This document shows positions 63,895 to 64,000 of a DNA stretch of 64,000 bases, in pieces. The notes beneath the pieces were generated by a model. That model was not told where the DNA came from, ran no database searches, and saw only the letters and a list, made by a program, of their open reading frames with translations. Position numbers and translations under genes: made by a program. The DNA comes from Azospirillum sp. B4. Lineage in GTDB: Bacteria > Pseudomonadota > Alphaproteobacteria > Azospirillales > Azospirillaceae. Within the stretch, counting starts at the first letter, position 1. The number at the start of each line of letters is the position of its first letter. The DNA lies in the NCBI RefSeq assembly GCF_000333275.1, contig NZ_BACU01000079.1:1-64000 (forward strand), read 5' to 3'.

Positions 63895-64000
63895 GGTTGT
63901 CGGTTTCACGCCTAAGGGAGATGAGATAAGCATAGGCACTGCCTTTTGTTCATGCTATGTTCTCATGCCGCCGCTCTGCATTAGAACAGCAACGAGCCCG
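63887..64000 (+). CDS. Start of a coupled downstream gene (partial, right edge)
   Basis: An ATG at 63887 overlaps the antitoxin stop by 8 bases and is open for 38 codons to the edge (MDKVVGFTPKGDEISIG at the start). The position is that of an AbiEii toxin, but the visible residues do not show its nucleotidyltransferase motif, and base composition drops after about codon 11. It may be a truncated or replaced toxin. Confidence 0.35.
   Translation, partial: MDKVVGFTPKGDEISIGTAFCSCYVLMPPLCIRTATSP

Overview
This window looks like part of the chromosome, or a chromid, of a GC-rich free-living or plant-associated nitrogen-fixing alphaproteobacterium. The nif gene order, the oxygen-sensitive type of NifA, the fixABCX set and the nif-linked DUF269/DUF683 genes fit the Azospirillaceae (Azospirillum/Nitrospirillum-like). 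The species cannot be fixed from the sequence alone.

Region 1 (1 to about 30.7 kb) is a compact Mo-nitrogenase locus. Almost all of it reads on the minus strand in four sigma-54/NifA-type units. From left to right they are: (a) nifT, a SIR2-like gene, nifB, fdxN and a HesB/IscA gene cut by the left edge; (b) nifA-mop; (c) iscA, a NifU C-terminal-domain gene, nifS, nifV, cysE, nifW, fixA, fixB, fixC, fixX, modD, with a second sigma-54 promoter in front of fixA; (d) nifH, D, K, E, N, X, DUF269, DUF683, fdxB, nifQ. Between units c and d, and divergent from nifT and nifH, sit less-known genes: DUF2478, a hypothetical protein with its own sigma-54-like promoter, a Rieske protein, two further hypotheticals, a globin-coupled chemotaxis receptor, a receiver-like protein without its phospho-acceptor Asp, an ArsC-like nitrogenase-associated protein and a YqeB-like molybdenum-enzyme factor. 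I found good -24/-12 elements before nifT, iscA, fixA and nifH, and TGT-N10-ACA NifA sites before iscA, fixA and nifH. nifQ is frameshifted in its N-terminal third. NifE carries a C-terminal BFD-like Cys domain. The NifU homologue consists only of the C-terminal (Nfu) domain.

A decayed IS3-family transposase (about 30.67-31.43 kb) marks the right edge of the nif block. Region 2 (31.6-37.9 kb) is a small catabolic or detoxification cluster: a GMC oxidoreductase, an HSL-type hydrolase, a pirin, a LysR regulator, an isochorismatase-like hydrolase and an SDR. It carries two 7-4-7 palindromes that look like LysR operators.

Region 3 (38.1-60.0 kb) is best read as a plant-glycoside utilisation locus working through 3-keto-sugar chemistry. 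It contains a TonB receptor; a GMC dehydrogenase with a Tat-exported gluconate-2-dehydrogenase-subunit-3-like partner; a TetR regulator; a GH3 glycosidase; an LLM monooxygenase with an FMN reductase; two sugar or aromatic transporters; a hydroxypyruvate-isomerase-like protein; a pair matching the alpha (TIM barrel) and beta (DUF6379) subunits of C-glycoside deglycosidase; a second TIM-barrel isomerase/lyase with a Gfo/Idh/MocA dehydrogenase; an exporter; a secreted SnoaL-like protein; and a secreted carboxylesterase. An AT-rich palindrome (ATAAGAAT-N4-ATTCTTAT type) recurs in the promoter regions of this locus and is probably the operator of its TetR protein.

Region 4 (60.0-64.0 kb) is lower in GC and island-like. 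Two imperfect copies of the 3' end of guaA (GTIEWE-stop plus flank), a common integration target, bracket a divergent TetR/SDR pair with a double operator. An AbiEi-type antitoxin gene follows, and a possible partner gene runs off the right end. I saw no rRNA, tRNA or CRISPR.
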